This document shows positions 1 to 8,649 of a stretch of DNA of 64,000 nucleotides, in pieces (position 1 is the stretch's first letter; every line of letters begins with the position of its first letter). Source of the stretch: Methylobacterium terricola (GTDB lineage Bacteria > Pseudomonadota > Alphaproteobacteria > Rhizobiales > Beijerinckiaceae); assembly GCF_006151805.1 (NCBI RefSeq), contig NZ_VDDA01000021.1, positions 26,960-90,959 on the forward strand, in the 5' to 3' direction. The position numbers and the translations under genes are program-made. The notes beneath the pieces were generated by a model. That model was not told the DNA's origin, made no database searches, and saw nothing but the letters and a program-made list of their open reading frames with translations.

Positions 1-451
1 TGCGCTGACCGGCTAGGACGCTTTCGGTGGTTTCGATCGCGATATCTAGGAAGCCGGCCACCGTTGCACCGTCGCGCAGCGGACTATAGGCGAAAGTCCA
101 ATAAGTATTTTCTTCATAACCCTTGCGGGTCATAACCAGATGCAAATCAGTAATCTTGACTTCTTTACCGGCCAGCGCCTGATCAATTAGCGGCGCGATG
201 TCCGTCCATATATCGTGCCAGACTGCCTTGATCGGCTGGCCGAGCGCGGCGGGATGACGCCCAGCCAGAAAGTCCATATAGGCGTCGTTATAGAGCAGCG
301 TCAGCTCCGAGCCCCAGCCGGCGCACATGGCGAACGGGGACGCGAGCATCATCTCGTAGATCGTGGTGAGCGCGGGTGACCAAGCCGCCCGGGGGCCGAG
401 CGGCGTGGAGCTCCAGTCGAACTCGCGCAGAAACGTTGATGGGACACTCAT
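1..451 (-). CDS. PAS-domain sensor protein, N-terminal part (truncated by window edge)
   Basis: The frame is open from the ATG at 451 to the window edge, giving 150 residues of the N-terminus. It begins MSVPSTFLREFDWSSTPLGP and continues as a PAS-type segment (LLYNDAYMDFLAGRHPAALG, then TYWTFAYSPLRDGATVAGF), the arrangement of the first PAS domain of many Methylobacterium sensor histidine kinases. The kinase part would lie outside the window, so only a PAS sensor can be claimed. Its start overlaps the stop of the upstream ParD-like gene by four bases (ATGA), so the two are probably translationally coupled. The ligand is unknown. Confidence 0.75.
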   Translation of the reverse strand, partial: MSVPSTFLREFDWSSTPLGPRAAWSPALTTIYEMMLASPFAMCAGWGSELTLLYNDAYMDFLAGRHPAALGQPIKAVWHDIWTDIAPLIDQALAGKEVKITDLHLVMTRKGYEENTYWTFAYSPLRDGATVAGFLDIAIETTESVLAGQR

Positions 452-645
452 GCGTTGAAGGTCTTCTGCGTCTCGCTGGCGGTCTCGACGTGCGCCTGGA
501 ACTGCTGCTCCCGCTCATCGAGCAGGCGCAGCGCCGCGCGGACGACTTCGCTGAAGTTGCTATAGCGGCCGGAGGCTAGCATCCTCTCAACGACGGCGTG
601 CAGCTCCGGGCTCAGTGAGATCGAGACGTTTTTGCGTACGGACAT
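448..645 (-). CDS. ParD-like (CopG/RHH) antitoxin, orphan
   Basis: This 65-residue protein has a ribbon-helix-helix layout: an N-terminal strand (RKNVSISLSPELHAVVERM), then GRYSNFSEVVRAALRLL, as in ParD antitoxins, which bind DNA as dimers and neutralise ParE toxins through the C-terminus. I chose the ATG at 645, which has GGAGGGG just upstream, over a longer in-frame start at 774 that would read into a dispersed repeat. The usual parE partner is missing: the next gene, overlapping by ATGA, encodes a PAS sensor. It could be an orphan antitoxin or an autoregulator of the sensor gene. The family call is from the motif; the lack of a toxin is seen directly. Confidence 0.75.
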   Translation of the reverse strand: MSVRKNVSISLSPELHAVVERMLASGRYSNFSEVVRAALRLLDEREQQFQAHVETASETQKTFNA

Positions 646-752
646 GGCCCCTCCATGCCTGGTACGAACAGATATGACCAGTGGCTTGCCTGCGACATAG
701 GCAGCCTTGGCATTCATGAACCTCGCGAGCGAAGGAAACTGGTATCGTAATG

Positions 753-840
753 AAAACGACGGTTTTTCAGCCACTTAAACCTGTAAGGTTAGCGTGTCTG
801 GAAATCAAAGCCGGGTTCAAGCGCAGAAGCTTGGCATATG
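753..840 (-). repeat. Dispersed ~88-bp non-coding repeat, copy A
   Basis: Read on the minus strand, this block matches 55242-55330 nearly base for base. Shared sub-blocks include GCCAAGCTT, TTTCCAGACA, CTAACCTTACAGGTTTAAGT and CTGAAAAACCGTCGTTTT. The 3' 51 bases also match 61412-61462. It lies upstream of the ParD-like gene and points towards it. The block ends in a small palindrome, AAAAC-N4-GTTTT. Function is unknown; it could be a promoter module, a transposon end or a small mobile repeat. Confidence 0.85.
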
Positions 841-1437
841 GAACTAGCCAGGCCGATATGACACGAACAGTCGCAATCGATCTCACTCAGGAGTTCCAAT
901 AATGCTGGCGTAAGCCACTCTGTTGATCTGGAGTTGCCAATGGTCAGTAAGCTCTTGTGTCAGTGATAAATAATAGATATAAATGCAGTTTTACGATAAT
1001 TAACGTATTTAATTACAAGTAGTTATCTCGTAATGTATAGAAATTACTAAATATAAAACTTATTATAGTTAATTTGTACACTACTACATATGATAGCTGA
1101 GACGAACGAGGCCGCAGCCTGAGCCTCTCTCATCGCTCCGAGTTCCTCCCCTTGTGAGCATCTGCCATTTGAAAAAGCGAGATGTTTAACATAAGTTTAT
1201 GGACTGCCCCTGCAATGCATCAAATGAAATACAGTTGCGAGCCTCAATCATGTAAGGAGCCTGCGAATGAGAGCACTACGGTCGCCTTCCATTTATCCGG
1301 TAAGGATGCCGAGTCTCTTCGCCCATGCTAACGCATGATAATTGAGGTGTATGTTATGATCAAAGTGCAGAATTTAACTTTGTACCTGTAATAATTATTT
1401 AATAATAAGCCAACACATCCCTGGGGAGTGAAACAAA
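841..1437. other. Intergenic region with an A/T-rich core
   Basis: About 600 bases without a confident gene separate the repeat from the Crp/Fnr gene. The part from about 960 to 1090 is strikingly A/T-rich compared with the rest of the window, and the segment just before the Crp/Fnr start (1360-1410) is also A/T-rich. This would suit promoter or regulator binding, or an old insertion. A 23-codon open frame at 1267-1338 is listed separately. Confidence 0.5.
1267..1338 (+). CDS. Possible 23-residue leader peptide upstream of the Crp/Fnr gene
   Basis: An ATG at 1267 is preceded by AAGGAG at a suitable distance and opens a 23-codon frame (MRALRSPSIYPVRMPSLFAH plus three residues) that ends in TGA. 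It lies about 100 bases upstream of the Crp/Fnr start. Nothing but the ribosome site and position supports it, and such frames occur by chance. It may be a regulatory upstream ORF. Confidence 0.2.
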   Translation: MRALRSPSIYPVRMPSLFAHANA

Positions 1438-2247
1438 TTGGATAAAAACTTGGATAATTATTCAATCAGGAGCGCTTTCATTCGCAAGATGGCACTCCGG
1501 GTAAATCTCGATAATGATGATATCCACGCCTTAAACGCTGCTACCGAGCAAGTTTCTCAGATTGAAGAAGGGCGAGATGTTGTCATAGAGGGGGAAGTTC
1601 CAGAATATGCACACATTATACTAAAGGGATTTGCATGCAGATACAACGTGGTTGCCGGAGGGGGCCGATCGATCGTCGCGTATCTTGTGCCAGGTGATGG
1701 GTGTGATCTGCACGCATCTGTCCTAAAACGCATGTCTCACTCGGTTTCGACCGTCACATCTTGCACCGTTGCCTCCATTCCCTACCGCAAGATCAAGGAG
1801 ATGGCAGCCTACCGGCCAAACATCTACCTCGCTCTGTGGTGGTCGGTCTTGGTCGACGAGTCAATTTTGCGCGAATGGTTGGTCGGCGTAGGACGGCGCT
1901 CGGCCGACAGGCAGGTAGCTCACTTCCTATGCGAGGTTCTGGCCCGCCTTCAGGCAGTCGGCATAGCGATGGAGCCTGATTATAAGCTACCTCTAACGCA
2001 GTCCGAGTTAGCCGATACGGCAGGGCTGTCGCACATGCACGTCCATCGCGTGCTCACCACTCTCCGCAAGGAGGGCTTGATCGAGAGCAAGCGCAAGGGT
2101 CTCGTCGTACCTGATCCGAAGCGTCTCGAAGCCTTCGCCAATTTCGATAATCGCTATCTCCATCTACCGGAGATCTCCGAGGTGTCGGACCCCCCTCACG
2201 AGCTCTCGCACGCGACGCGTCTTGAGTTCGAACGGCGCTTCAACTGA
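1438..2247 (+). CDS. Crp/Fnr-family transcription regulator
   Basis: The 269-residue protein has an N-terminal cyclic-nucleotide-binding-like beta roll (about residues 20-130, with EYAHIILKGFACRYNVVAGG and VAYLVPGDGCDLH), a long dimerisation helix, and a C-terminal winged helix (LPLTQSELADTAGLSHMHVH, then RVLTTLRKEGLIESKRKGL, about 182-223). The start is a TTG at 1438 with GGGGAG nine bases upstream; no ATG fits as well. No Fnr-type N-terminal cysteine cluster is visible, so an oxygen-sensing Fe-S Fnr is unlikely. The effector is unknown. It stands alone, followed by 400 bases without genes, and could control the secretion operon downstream (inference). Confidence 0.9.
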   Translation: MDKNLDNYSIRSAFIRKMALRVNLDNDDIHALNAATEQVSQIEEGRDVVIEGEVPEYAHIILKGFACRYNVVAGGGRSIVAYLVPGDGCDLHASVLKRMSHSVSTVTSCTVASIPYRKIKEMAAYRPNIYLALWWSVLVDESILREWLVGVGRRSADRQVAHFLCEVLARLQAVGIAMEPDYKLPLTQSELADTAGLSHMHVHRVLTTLRKEGLIESKRKGLVVPDPKRLEAFANFDNRYLHLPEISEVSDPPHELSHATRLEFERRFN

Positions 2248-2657
2248 CATTTGTTTGTTAATTTGATCGCGAGCCCCTTGCCGCACAGTGGTCGAGGTTA
2301 TGACACGCACGCCACCGGCGGCGCGCCGGTACCCCGTGCCGTGCCGTCCCGGGTACTGTCAGTCGCGGACGACCGAAGCCTTTCGAAGACATTCAATCAG
2401 CAAATGCTTAACAAGGTCGGTGTTGGCTGATAGAACTCTCGTGCTGTGCGGTCAAGATATTCCTCATTCGGCCTTAATCGACAAATGATGAAGATGGATT
2501 AATCGCGATATTCTCCGTCCTTATCGGGAACACCCGCGGCATCCGGGACTTGTTCAGCCGTGGGGCAGCCCACACCCATGAGGCGAGTGCTTATTCCTGG
2601 AGCCGATGAGCTCACGTGTTCGCCTCGAACGCGCAGCCAACGTAGAAGGAATCTCCC
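2248..2657. other. Intergenic region before the secretion operon
   Basis: No convincing gene is present. The region should hold the promoter of the Gly/Ser-rich protein and secretion operon. I could not pick out a clear sigma-70 or other promoter by eye. Confidence 0.4.
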
Positions 2658-3122
2658 ATGGCTGACTTTTTCAGCACTCTCACGAACACTGGCAACTGGG
2701 GCGGTTCGACTGGCGGCGAAAGCAGCCATTGGGGCGGCTCATCCGGCGGCGATGCCGGAGGTTCGTCCAGCACGTTCGATCTGAGCAAGGTGCTCAACGT
2801 CGACAACAACACCACCTACGATCAGACGAGCTACAGCAATCACCAGAGCAGCTCGAATGAGTCGTCGGCCGTCGACAATGGCAGCGAGTCGTCGAAATCT
2901 TACGAGATGACTTCGCACGATGGCGATCATGGCTCGTCGAGCACGTCGTACGAAGCGTCGAACCAGGATTTTGGCGGAAGCCAGTCGGAATCCTCGGAGG
3001 CGAGCCACAACGTGGACTACACTTCCCATAGCTTCACCAACGACTTTAGCCTCGACAGCTCGTTCGATCAGCTGAGTCAACTGCAGAGCCATGACGGTGG
3101 CGGTCTCCTCGGCCACGGCTAG
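2658..3122 (+). CDS. Gly/Ser-rich acidic protein, candidate type I secretion substrate
   Basis: This 154-residue protein is low complexity throughout: glycine-rich at the N-terminus (GNWGGSTGGESSHWGGSSGG), serine-, asparagine- and aspartate-rich in the middle (SSSNESSAVDNGSESSKSYE), and ending in a glycine/histidine tail (SHDGGGLLGHG). It has no signal peptide, almost no basic residues and no cysteine, as expected of an unfolded substrate passed through a type I exporter. No classical nonapeptide RTX repeat is visible. GAAGGA precedes the ATG. It lies directly upstream of the ABC exporter and HlyD adaptor genes, which is the main reason to propose it as their cargo. The role outside the cell is unknown. 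Confidence 0.7.
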   Translation: MADFFSTLTNTGNWGGSTGGESSHWGGSSGGDAGGSSSTFDLSKVLNVDNNTTYDQTSYSNHQSSSNESSAVDNGSESSKSYEMTSHDGDHGSSSTSYEASNQDFGGSQSESSEASHNVDYTSHSFTNDFSLDSSFDQLSQLQSHDGGGLLGHG

Positions 3123-3231
3123 GCCGAGGCCCGAACCGAAGGGCAGCTGGCTGCTTCCGCAGCCCCGGCCCGGGATCGCACCATGGTCCCGGGCCACATC
3201 GTCGCTCCCAGTTCGCGAGGTTCGCTGCTCC

Positions 3232-4959
3232 ATGCACACGCAGCCGTTCGGTGGCGAAACCGGCGTGATCCTGCGCGAGTGTCTGCCGCCGCTCGCCGTT
3301 GCCGCCCTGTTCAGTGGCGGCATCAATATACTGTACCTGGCTTCCCCCCTCTATCTGACCCAGGTTTACAACCGCGTTCTCTCGAGCCAGAGCCTGCCGA
3401 CGCTTGTCGCTCTGACGCTGGTGCTTGCCTTCTCGCTCGCCGTGATGGGCCTGCTCGACGCGATACGGGCGCGCCTCCTCAACCGGCTCGGAACACGGCT
3501 CGACCGGCAGCTCGCGCACCGCGTGCTGGAGGCGAGCGTGGCGCGCGCCGCCCAGCCGAACGGTTTGCGCAGCTCCCAGGCCCTACGGGACCTCGATCAG
3601 ATCCGCTCCGTGGTCGCGAGCCCTGCCGTCCACTTCCTGTTCGACGTCCCCTGGACGCCACTGTTCTTCGCGATGCTGTTTCTCACCCATCCCCTGCTCG
3701 GCGCAACCGCCGCCGCCGGGACCCTGGTCCTGCTGGCGGTGGCTATCCTCAACGAGTGGATGACGCGTCGAGGCGTCGTGCGCGCCAGCGAGACGGCAGC
3801 GCGGTCCTACGCCTTCACCGAAAGCCTGATGCGTCACGCGGAGGTGATCCGAGCGATGGGGATGCAAGTCGACGTCACCCGCCACTGGGACACGGACCGG
3901 GAAGCGATGCTCGCCGACCAGGGGCGAACGGCCGACCTCAACACGTCGGCGACAGCCCTGATCCGCTTCCTGCGCCTACTGCTGCAGGCCGCTATGCTCG
4001 GTGTCGGAGCCTGGCTCGCACTCGATCACACGATCCTGCCCGCCACCATCTTCGCGGCCAGCATCATCATGGCTCGTGCGCTCGCTCCGGTGGAGCAGGC
4101 CGTGGCCTCCTGGCGGCAGTTCGGCGGCGGTGCTCAGGCGCTCAAGCGCCTCGAAGCCCTGCTGAGCGAGCACCCAGCACCAGCCGCACGGATGCGGGTC
4201 GCCCCCACCGATGGTGGGCTGCGGGCGGACGGTCTCGGCTACGCTTTGCCGGGCGGTCGCATTCTTCTGCGCAACGTCAGCTTCGAGCTGCCAAGGGGCG
4301 AGCTTCTCGGCATCGTCGGCCCGAGCGGCGCGGGTAAGAGCACGCTAGTCAAGCTGATCGTCGGCGCCCTAGTGCCGAGCGCGGGGCGCCTGCGCTTCGG
4401 CGGAGCGCCGTTGCAGCCCTGGGCCGACCCGGCTATGGGACGCACGATCGGCTACCTGCCCCAGGAAGCCGGGCTCTTCCCGGGCACGATCCGCGACAAC
4501 ATCGCCCGCTTTCAGAGCGGCACCAGCGATCTGGCCGTCGTCGAGGCCGCCGGGCGCGCCGGCGTACACGAGATGATCCTCGACCTACCCGACGGCTACG
4601 ATACGCGCCTGGGCGAGGGCGGGAGCGGGCTGTCCGGCGGGCAGCGACAGCGCGTCGGACTCGCACGCGCCCTCTTCGGCGACCCGCGCCTCGTCGTCCT
4701 GGACGAGCCGAACTCCAATCTCGATGCCGTCGGGGAGAGCGCGCTGATGCAGGCCATCGGCGGGATCCTGGAGCGGGGCGCGAACGTCCTCGTCGTGGCG
4801 CACCGTCCGAGCATCATTGCGGCCGCCGATCGCATCCTCGTCGTCGAGGCCGGTACGGTCAGCGCGTTCGGCCCCCGTGCCGAGCTGATCGATGCGCTGC
4901 GGCGCAAGCAGGTCCGTCCCGTCGAGACATCGGGCGCGTCGAGGGAGGCGGCCCGATGA
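3232..4959 (+). CDS. Type I secretion ABC transporter (PrsD/HasD-like, permease fused to ATPase)
   Basis: The N-terminal half is an inner-membrane domain with about six hydrophobic segments. The C-terminal half is an ABC ATPase with Walker A GPSGAGKST, signature LSGGQRQRVGLARAL, Walker B RLVVLDEP and the H-loop VVAHRP. This fusion is typical of PrsD/HasD/LapB-like exporters that drive proteins from cytoplasm to exterior with an HlyD adaptor and an outer-membrane channel. I prefer the ATG at 3232 (575 residues, the family's usual length) to an in-frame start at 3091, which overlaps the upstream gene and adds a non-homologous leader. The last codons overlap the HlyD gene (ATGA). No TolC gene is nearby. 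Confidence 0.92.
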   Translation: MHTQPFGGETGVILRECLPPLAVAALFSGGINILYLASPLYLTQVYNRVLSSQSLPTLVALTLVLAFSLAVMGLLDAIRARLLNRLGTRLDRQLAHRVLEASVARAAQPNGLRSSQALRDLDQIRSVVASPAVHFLFDVPWTPLFFAMLFLTHPLLGATAAAGTLVLLAVAILNEWMTRRGVVRASETAARSYAFTESLMRHAEVIRAMGMQVDVTRHWDTDREAMLADQGRTADLNTSATALIRFLRLLLQAAMLGVGAWLALDHTILPATIFAASIIMARALAPVEQAVASWRQFGGGAQALKRLEALLSEHPAPAARMRVAPTDGGLRADGLGYALPGGRILLRNVSFELPRGELLGIVGPSGAGKSTLVKLIVGALVPSAGRLRFGGAPLQPWADPAMGRTIGYLPQEAGLFPGTIRDNIARFQSGTSDLAVVEAAGRAGVHEMILDLPDGYDTRLGEGGSGLSGGQRQRVGLARALFGDPRLVVLDEPNSNLDAVGESALMQAIGGILERGANVLVVAHRPSIIAAADRILVVEAGTVSAFGPRAELIDALRRKQVRPVETSGASREAAR

Positions 4960-6290
4960 GTACCGCCCTCGTCCTGCCCGAACCCGCTCCCGTCGTCGCC
5001 CGAGCGGCCAGGGACACGACGCGCGGTCCTATTCTCGCCGGGCTCGCGGTGATGCTGTTGTTCTTCGGTGGCTTCGTCACCTTCGCCGCACTGGCTCCGC
5101 TCTCCGGCGCGGTCGTGGCTGGCGGCACGATCAAGGTCGAGGGCAACCGCCAAGCCGTGCAGCACCCTGACGGCGGCGTGGTGCGCGACCTGCGGGTGCG
5201 CGAGGGCGATCGGGTTGAGAGCGGCCAAGTCCTGATCCAACTCGACACGGTGGCGGCGAAGGCCAGGGTCGAGACGCTCCAGGCCGAGCGTGATACCCTC
5301 AAGGCGCTGGAGGCCCGCTACCTTGCCGAGCGCGGCGGCGCGGCTGGGCCGTCGTTCGATGCCTCCCTGACCCAGCGGCGGGCCAAGCCTTCCGTGGCCG
5401 AAGCGATGACGAACCAGACCGCCGTCTTCCGCGAGCGCCGGAACCAGTTCGCTGCGGAGACGGACGTGCGCCGCCAGAAGATCAAGCAGCTCGATGAGGA
5501 GATCAAGGGTCACCGCATCGAGATCGAGGGCTTGGCCACGCAGCTCGCACTGATCGAGGATGAACTCGCGGGCGTGCGGCAGATCTACGACAAGGGCTTC
5601 GCGCCCAAGACCCGCGTCGTCTCCTTGGCGCGCACGCAAGCGCAGCTCATCTCGGAGAAAGGCACCAAGCTCGCCGCCATTGCGGGAGCCCAGCAGCAGA
5701 TCGGCGAGACCAACCTCGTCATCATCGCCGCCGAGCGCACCCGCGCGACCGAGACGGCGGAGGGGCTCCGTAACACGCAAGGCAAGCTGACCGAGCTCGA
5801 GCCGAAGCTGACGACCGCCCGCGAGGTTCTCGACCGCACTACTATCCGCTCGCCCACGGAGGGCAGGGTTGTCGAGCTGAATGCGTTCACGGTCGGCGGC
5901 GTCATCGCCGCAGGCTCGCGCGTTCTCGACATTGTCCCTTCCAAGAAAGAACTGCTCATTGAAGCTCGGATCCCGCCCGAAAACATTGATGAAGTCGCAG
6001 CTGGGATGCGAGCCGAGGTGCGCTTCACCGGGGTCGCACAGAAGCGTCGGCCGATCGCAACAGGTCGGGTCGTGACAGTCTCAGCCGACCGCATCGACGA
6101 CATGGGCACGAGCGGAGGGCATTACACGGCTCAGGTGAAGCTCGATCCGAACGACCTCGCTGCACGCAATGTCACCCTGCAGGCCGGAATGCCAGCACAG
6201 GTGGTCGTGTCAACCTATCCGCGCACCATACTCGACTATCTTGTCGCTCCGCTGAGCGACCAAGTCGAGCGCGTCTTCCGCGAGGAGTGA
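4956..6290 (+). CDS. HlyD/PrsE-family membrane fusion protein (type I secretion periplasmic adaptor)
   Basis: The 444-residue protein has a short cytoplasmic N-terminus, one membrane segment (about residues 24-46, ILAGLAVMLLFFGGFVTFAA), a lipoyl/barrel half-domain (VQHPDGGVVRDLRVREGDRV), a long coiled-coil hairpin rich in Glu/Lys/Gln (about 100-285), the second lipoyl half (IRSPTEGRVVELNAFTVGGV) and a C-terminal beta domain. It should link the ABC exporter to the outer-membrane channel. The start overlaps the exporter stop (ATGA), so the two are co-translated. Confidence 0.93.
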   Translation: MSTALVLPEPAPVVARAARDTTRGPILAGLAVMLLFFGGFVTFAALAPLSGAVVAGGTIKVEGNRQAVQHPDGGVVRDLRVREGDRVESGQVLIQLDTVAAKARVETLQAERDTLKALEARYLAERGGAAGPSFDASLTQRRAKPSVAEAMTNQTAVFRERRNQFAAETDVRRQKIKQLDEEIKGHRIEIEGLATQLALIEDELAGVRQIYDKGFAPKTRVVSLARTQAQLISEKGTKLAAIAGAQQQIGETNLVIIAAERTRATETAEGLRNTQGKLTELEPKLTTAREVLDRTTIRSPTEGRVVELNAFTVGGVIAAGSRVLDIVPSKKELLIEARIPPENIDEVAAGMRAEVRFTGVAQKRRPIATGRVVTVSADRIDDMGTSGGHYTAQVKLDPNDLAARNVTLQAGMPAQVVVSTYPRTILDYLVAPLSDQVERVFREE

Positions 6291-6294
6291 GACG

Positions 6295-7620
6295 ATGGCG
6301 GATAAGGATGTCATCACCGGAACTCAACAGAACGCCTGGTTCATCAATTTCGAGGATGACGGGCCCGACGTCGAGGCTGCGTCCTTCGTCAAAGCCGTCA
6401 AGCCATCAGGGCCAGCAGGTTCGGAACCGCCGTCGCGGAACGGTGAGCCGAGTGAAGCGCGGCATGGCAATCCGAGCCCCAGTATGGTTAACCTCCTCAT
6501 GCAGGTTGATGTTGAGCAGAGAAATCCTCGCTCCCTGCTAAAGAAGTCCAGCTCCTCCGCACCTAAATCTCAAGACGGTCATGCCCACAGCTTCGACCGC
6601 ACGAAGGCAGATCGTGGCACAAAGCAGACGAATAGTAGCGGCTCCGCCATACGTGCAGATATCAATGAAAACGAAGCAAACGTTCCTTCAGGAGGCGAGA
6701 CAAGCGTAAAGATAGTCAGTTCTGATTCCGATGGTGCGAGCTATACACGCAGAGGACAACTCCGCTTGCTTGTTGCTCTAGCAGCCATGACCGTCACGAG
6801 CAGTGTCTTAGTGCTGAATAATCTGGAACGACCAACCGTCAGCCGAAATGCAGGCGATTCATTGACTGGGAGGCTAAACTTGTCAGCGCTACGCGGTGAT
6901 CAGAAGAGCATGCTACGGGGGCAGTCCTCGCTTGCTATGATGGGCACCACAGCGCCAACGCTGCCTCCCACCATTATTTTCCCACTTGCAGACGAGGGAG
7001 TAACAACGCCTGTCACTCCAACCGAAATCCTGCCGCATACCGTATCTGTCGATCAAGGATTGCCCAGAGCAGCGATACAGACAGTACCGACCGCGCTGCC
7101 TCCTGCATCAAGTCGAACCGCGAGTATCGCGCTTGCTCCGACGCTCACGCCCATGCTTGATGAGCCTGCCACCCAAGTCACGCTAGAACCGAATTTCGAT
7201 GGTTCATCGCTTCGGCCGGAGCCCTCCGTTATCCTTGCTGAGCCTCTAGCTGCACCGAATAGCCTACCTTCCGATGGAGAGATGAAGAGCACCCATGGCG
7301 GAAGTGTACGTTCTGGCTCCCGCTGGTATGAACGTACCAGGAAGGACACCGTGGAGGAAAATCAGCCCCGATCGCGGGAGCGTACTCACAGTAGACGTCG
7401 CCTTGCCATCAAGAAGCCCGTGCAAACTGCGGTCGCCGACCCGGCAGCACCTCACCCAAGCGTGACGCGCTTGCCCGAAACTACGCGTTCGATGCTGCGC
7501 CACAATCCGCTCAGGAACATGCGAACTACGAGCCCAAAGTTCGAGACGCCTCGCGTGGCGCAAGCGGAGCGTGCGACCGTCTTCAGCCTTCCAACCGTGC
7601 TGCGACCGACTCCATTCTAG
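6295..7620 (+). CDS. Unknown single-pass membrane protein in the secretion operon
   Basis: The 441-residue protein starts five bases after the HlyD stop with GAGGAG upstream, so it belongs to the same operon. It is hydrophilic and probably disordered except for one hydrophobic stretch at about residues 156-176 (LRLLVALAAMTVTSSVLVLN), preceded by basic residues. This gives a likely cytoplasmic N-terminus and periplasmic C-terminus. The second half is rich in Pro, Thr and Ser, with basic clusters near the end (RSRERTHSRRRLAIKK). Base composition is less G/C-rich than the exporter genes, which suggests a separate origin. No family is recognised; a dedicated accessory factor for secretion or envelope anchoring is possible. 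Confidence 0.75.
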   Translation: MADKDVITGTQQNAWFINFEDDGPDVEAASFVKAVKPSGPAGSEPPSRNGEPSEARHGNPSPSMVNLLMQVDVEQRNPRSLLKKSSSSAPKSQDGHAHSFDRTKADRGTKQTNSSGSAIRADINENEANVPSGGETSVKIVSSDSDGASYTRRGQLRLLVALAAMTVTSSVLVLNNLERPTVSRNAGDSLTGRLNLSALRGDQKSMLRGQSSLAMMGTTAPTLPPTIIFPLADEGVTTPVTPTEILPHTVSVDQGLPRAAIQTVPTALPPASSRTASIALAPTLTPMLDEPATQVTLEPNFDGSSLRPEPSVILAEPLAAPNSLPSDGEMKSTHGGSVRSGSRWYERTRKDTVEENQPRSRERTHSRRRLAIKKPVQTAVADPAAPHPSVTRLPETTRSMLRHNPLRNMRTTSPKFETPRVAQAERATVFSLPTVLRPTPF

Positions 7621-7662
7621 TTCCGTGATGCGTTGTGGCTTAAGCATCCAGGAGAAGACACG

Positions 7663-8175
7663 ATGAACTTAGGATCTAAATTTTTTCTTGGCACGTTCGC
7701 GACAAGCATGCTGGTCACGAGCATGGTTGGAAGGGCCGATGCAGACTACGCATTCCTTCCACCAATAGCTGATCCAGCTTGGGCTATGCCTTGGCAGCTT
7801 AGTCCCGCCTCGGCAGCCTCGCGTGCGCAGGGAGAGCAGACCTTGCTCATTGATATTCAAGGTTTTGGAACAGTGCGAGGTACGCAAACTGCACTTAACT
7901 ACTTGTTCACTCCATTGTTCGAGCAGTCAGGACGAAATGCACTTGTTGAAGCTTGCCGGGATGTCGTCGCTCAAGCGGCCGGTAAGCTCGGGAGCGTCCA
8001 GGTCGAAGCAGTTTCAGCGGGTTCTGAGCGCCGGACACGAGACGGCATCACGGCACCCGTCGCGTTTCGGCTGATCTATGCGCGCTTCAACGGCCGTGAA
8101 GATTACGAGGTTCGGCAAAGCACCTTAACCTGCAAGGCCGATCGATTAGGCAAAATTCGAGATGCTTATGTATGA
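7663..8175 (+). CDS. Exported hypothetical protein at the end of the secretion operon
   Basis: The 170-residue protein starts at the ATG at 7663, behind GGAGAAG. Residues 1-27 look like a Sec signal peptide (KFFLGTFATSMLVTSMVGRA followed by DADY). The mature part has two cysteines (ALVEACRDVV and STLTCKADRL) that could form a disulphide. A strand-rich middle follows (VEAVSAGSERRTRDGITAPV). I recognise no family. It lies 42 bases after the previous stop, so co-transcription with the secretion genes is likely. Periplasmic or outer-envelope location is inferred from the signal peptide. Confidence 0.75.
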   Translation: MNLGSKFFLGTFATSMLVTSMVGRADADYAFLPPIADPAWAMPWQLSPASAASRAQGEQTLLIDIQGFGTVRGTQTALNYLFTPLFEQSGRNALVEACRDVVAQAAGKLGSVQVEAVSAGSERRTRDGITAPVAFRLIYARFNGREDYEVRQSTLTCKADRLGKIRDAYV

Positions 8176-8649
8176 TTTATTGTTTTCTGAAGAAAAAAAT
8201 TATCGCCACCGCGCGAACAGTTTCATGCTTATACCGTCGCGCTTAAGCATTGACGCGTGCGATGTATGGGAAGTTGGCTATGGAGCCGACACGCTCTGGC
8301 TCTGCGGTGAGTGCGTTCCAGGCGGCGCAGGAGGCGTTGAGGATCGCCTCGCAGTCAGGGAACACGCGTGTAGAGAGAGAGCTCGCGCAGCCACGCACAG
8401 TTTCAGCGCGGATCTGAAACTTTCCGCCCAACCAATCCGTACCGCACCTCATCGTGATGCGCTATGGTTGCGTCACGGCTGGTCTTTGTCCCCGGCACCC
8501 AGCATGTTGCCGGAGCATGGCGACTGCGTATAAGCTTCAAAAAGGAAACTGTTTTCTTCATTGGAATCTTCGATGGAGAACTTCTTTGTCCCACCGTTGT
8601 GCCCGCGTCGGAGCATGACCGAAGACGATCAACACTGATGGAGAATGCG
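8176..8649. other. Intergenic region, no gene seen
   Basis: About 470 bases lie between the exported protein and the next small exported protein. Open frames here lack ribosome sites and family-like sequence. The promoter of the gene at 8650 should lie near the right end. Confidence 0.4.

Noticed and set aside
646..774. Longer start of the ParD-like gene at 774
   Set aside because: The extra codons read out of the dispersed repeat and a good ribosome site exists before the ATG at 645.
3091..3231. Longer start of the secretion ABC transporter at 3091
   Set aside because: It would overlap the upstream gene by 32 bases and add a non-homologous leader; the ATG at 3232 gives the usual family length.
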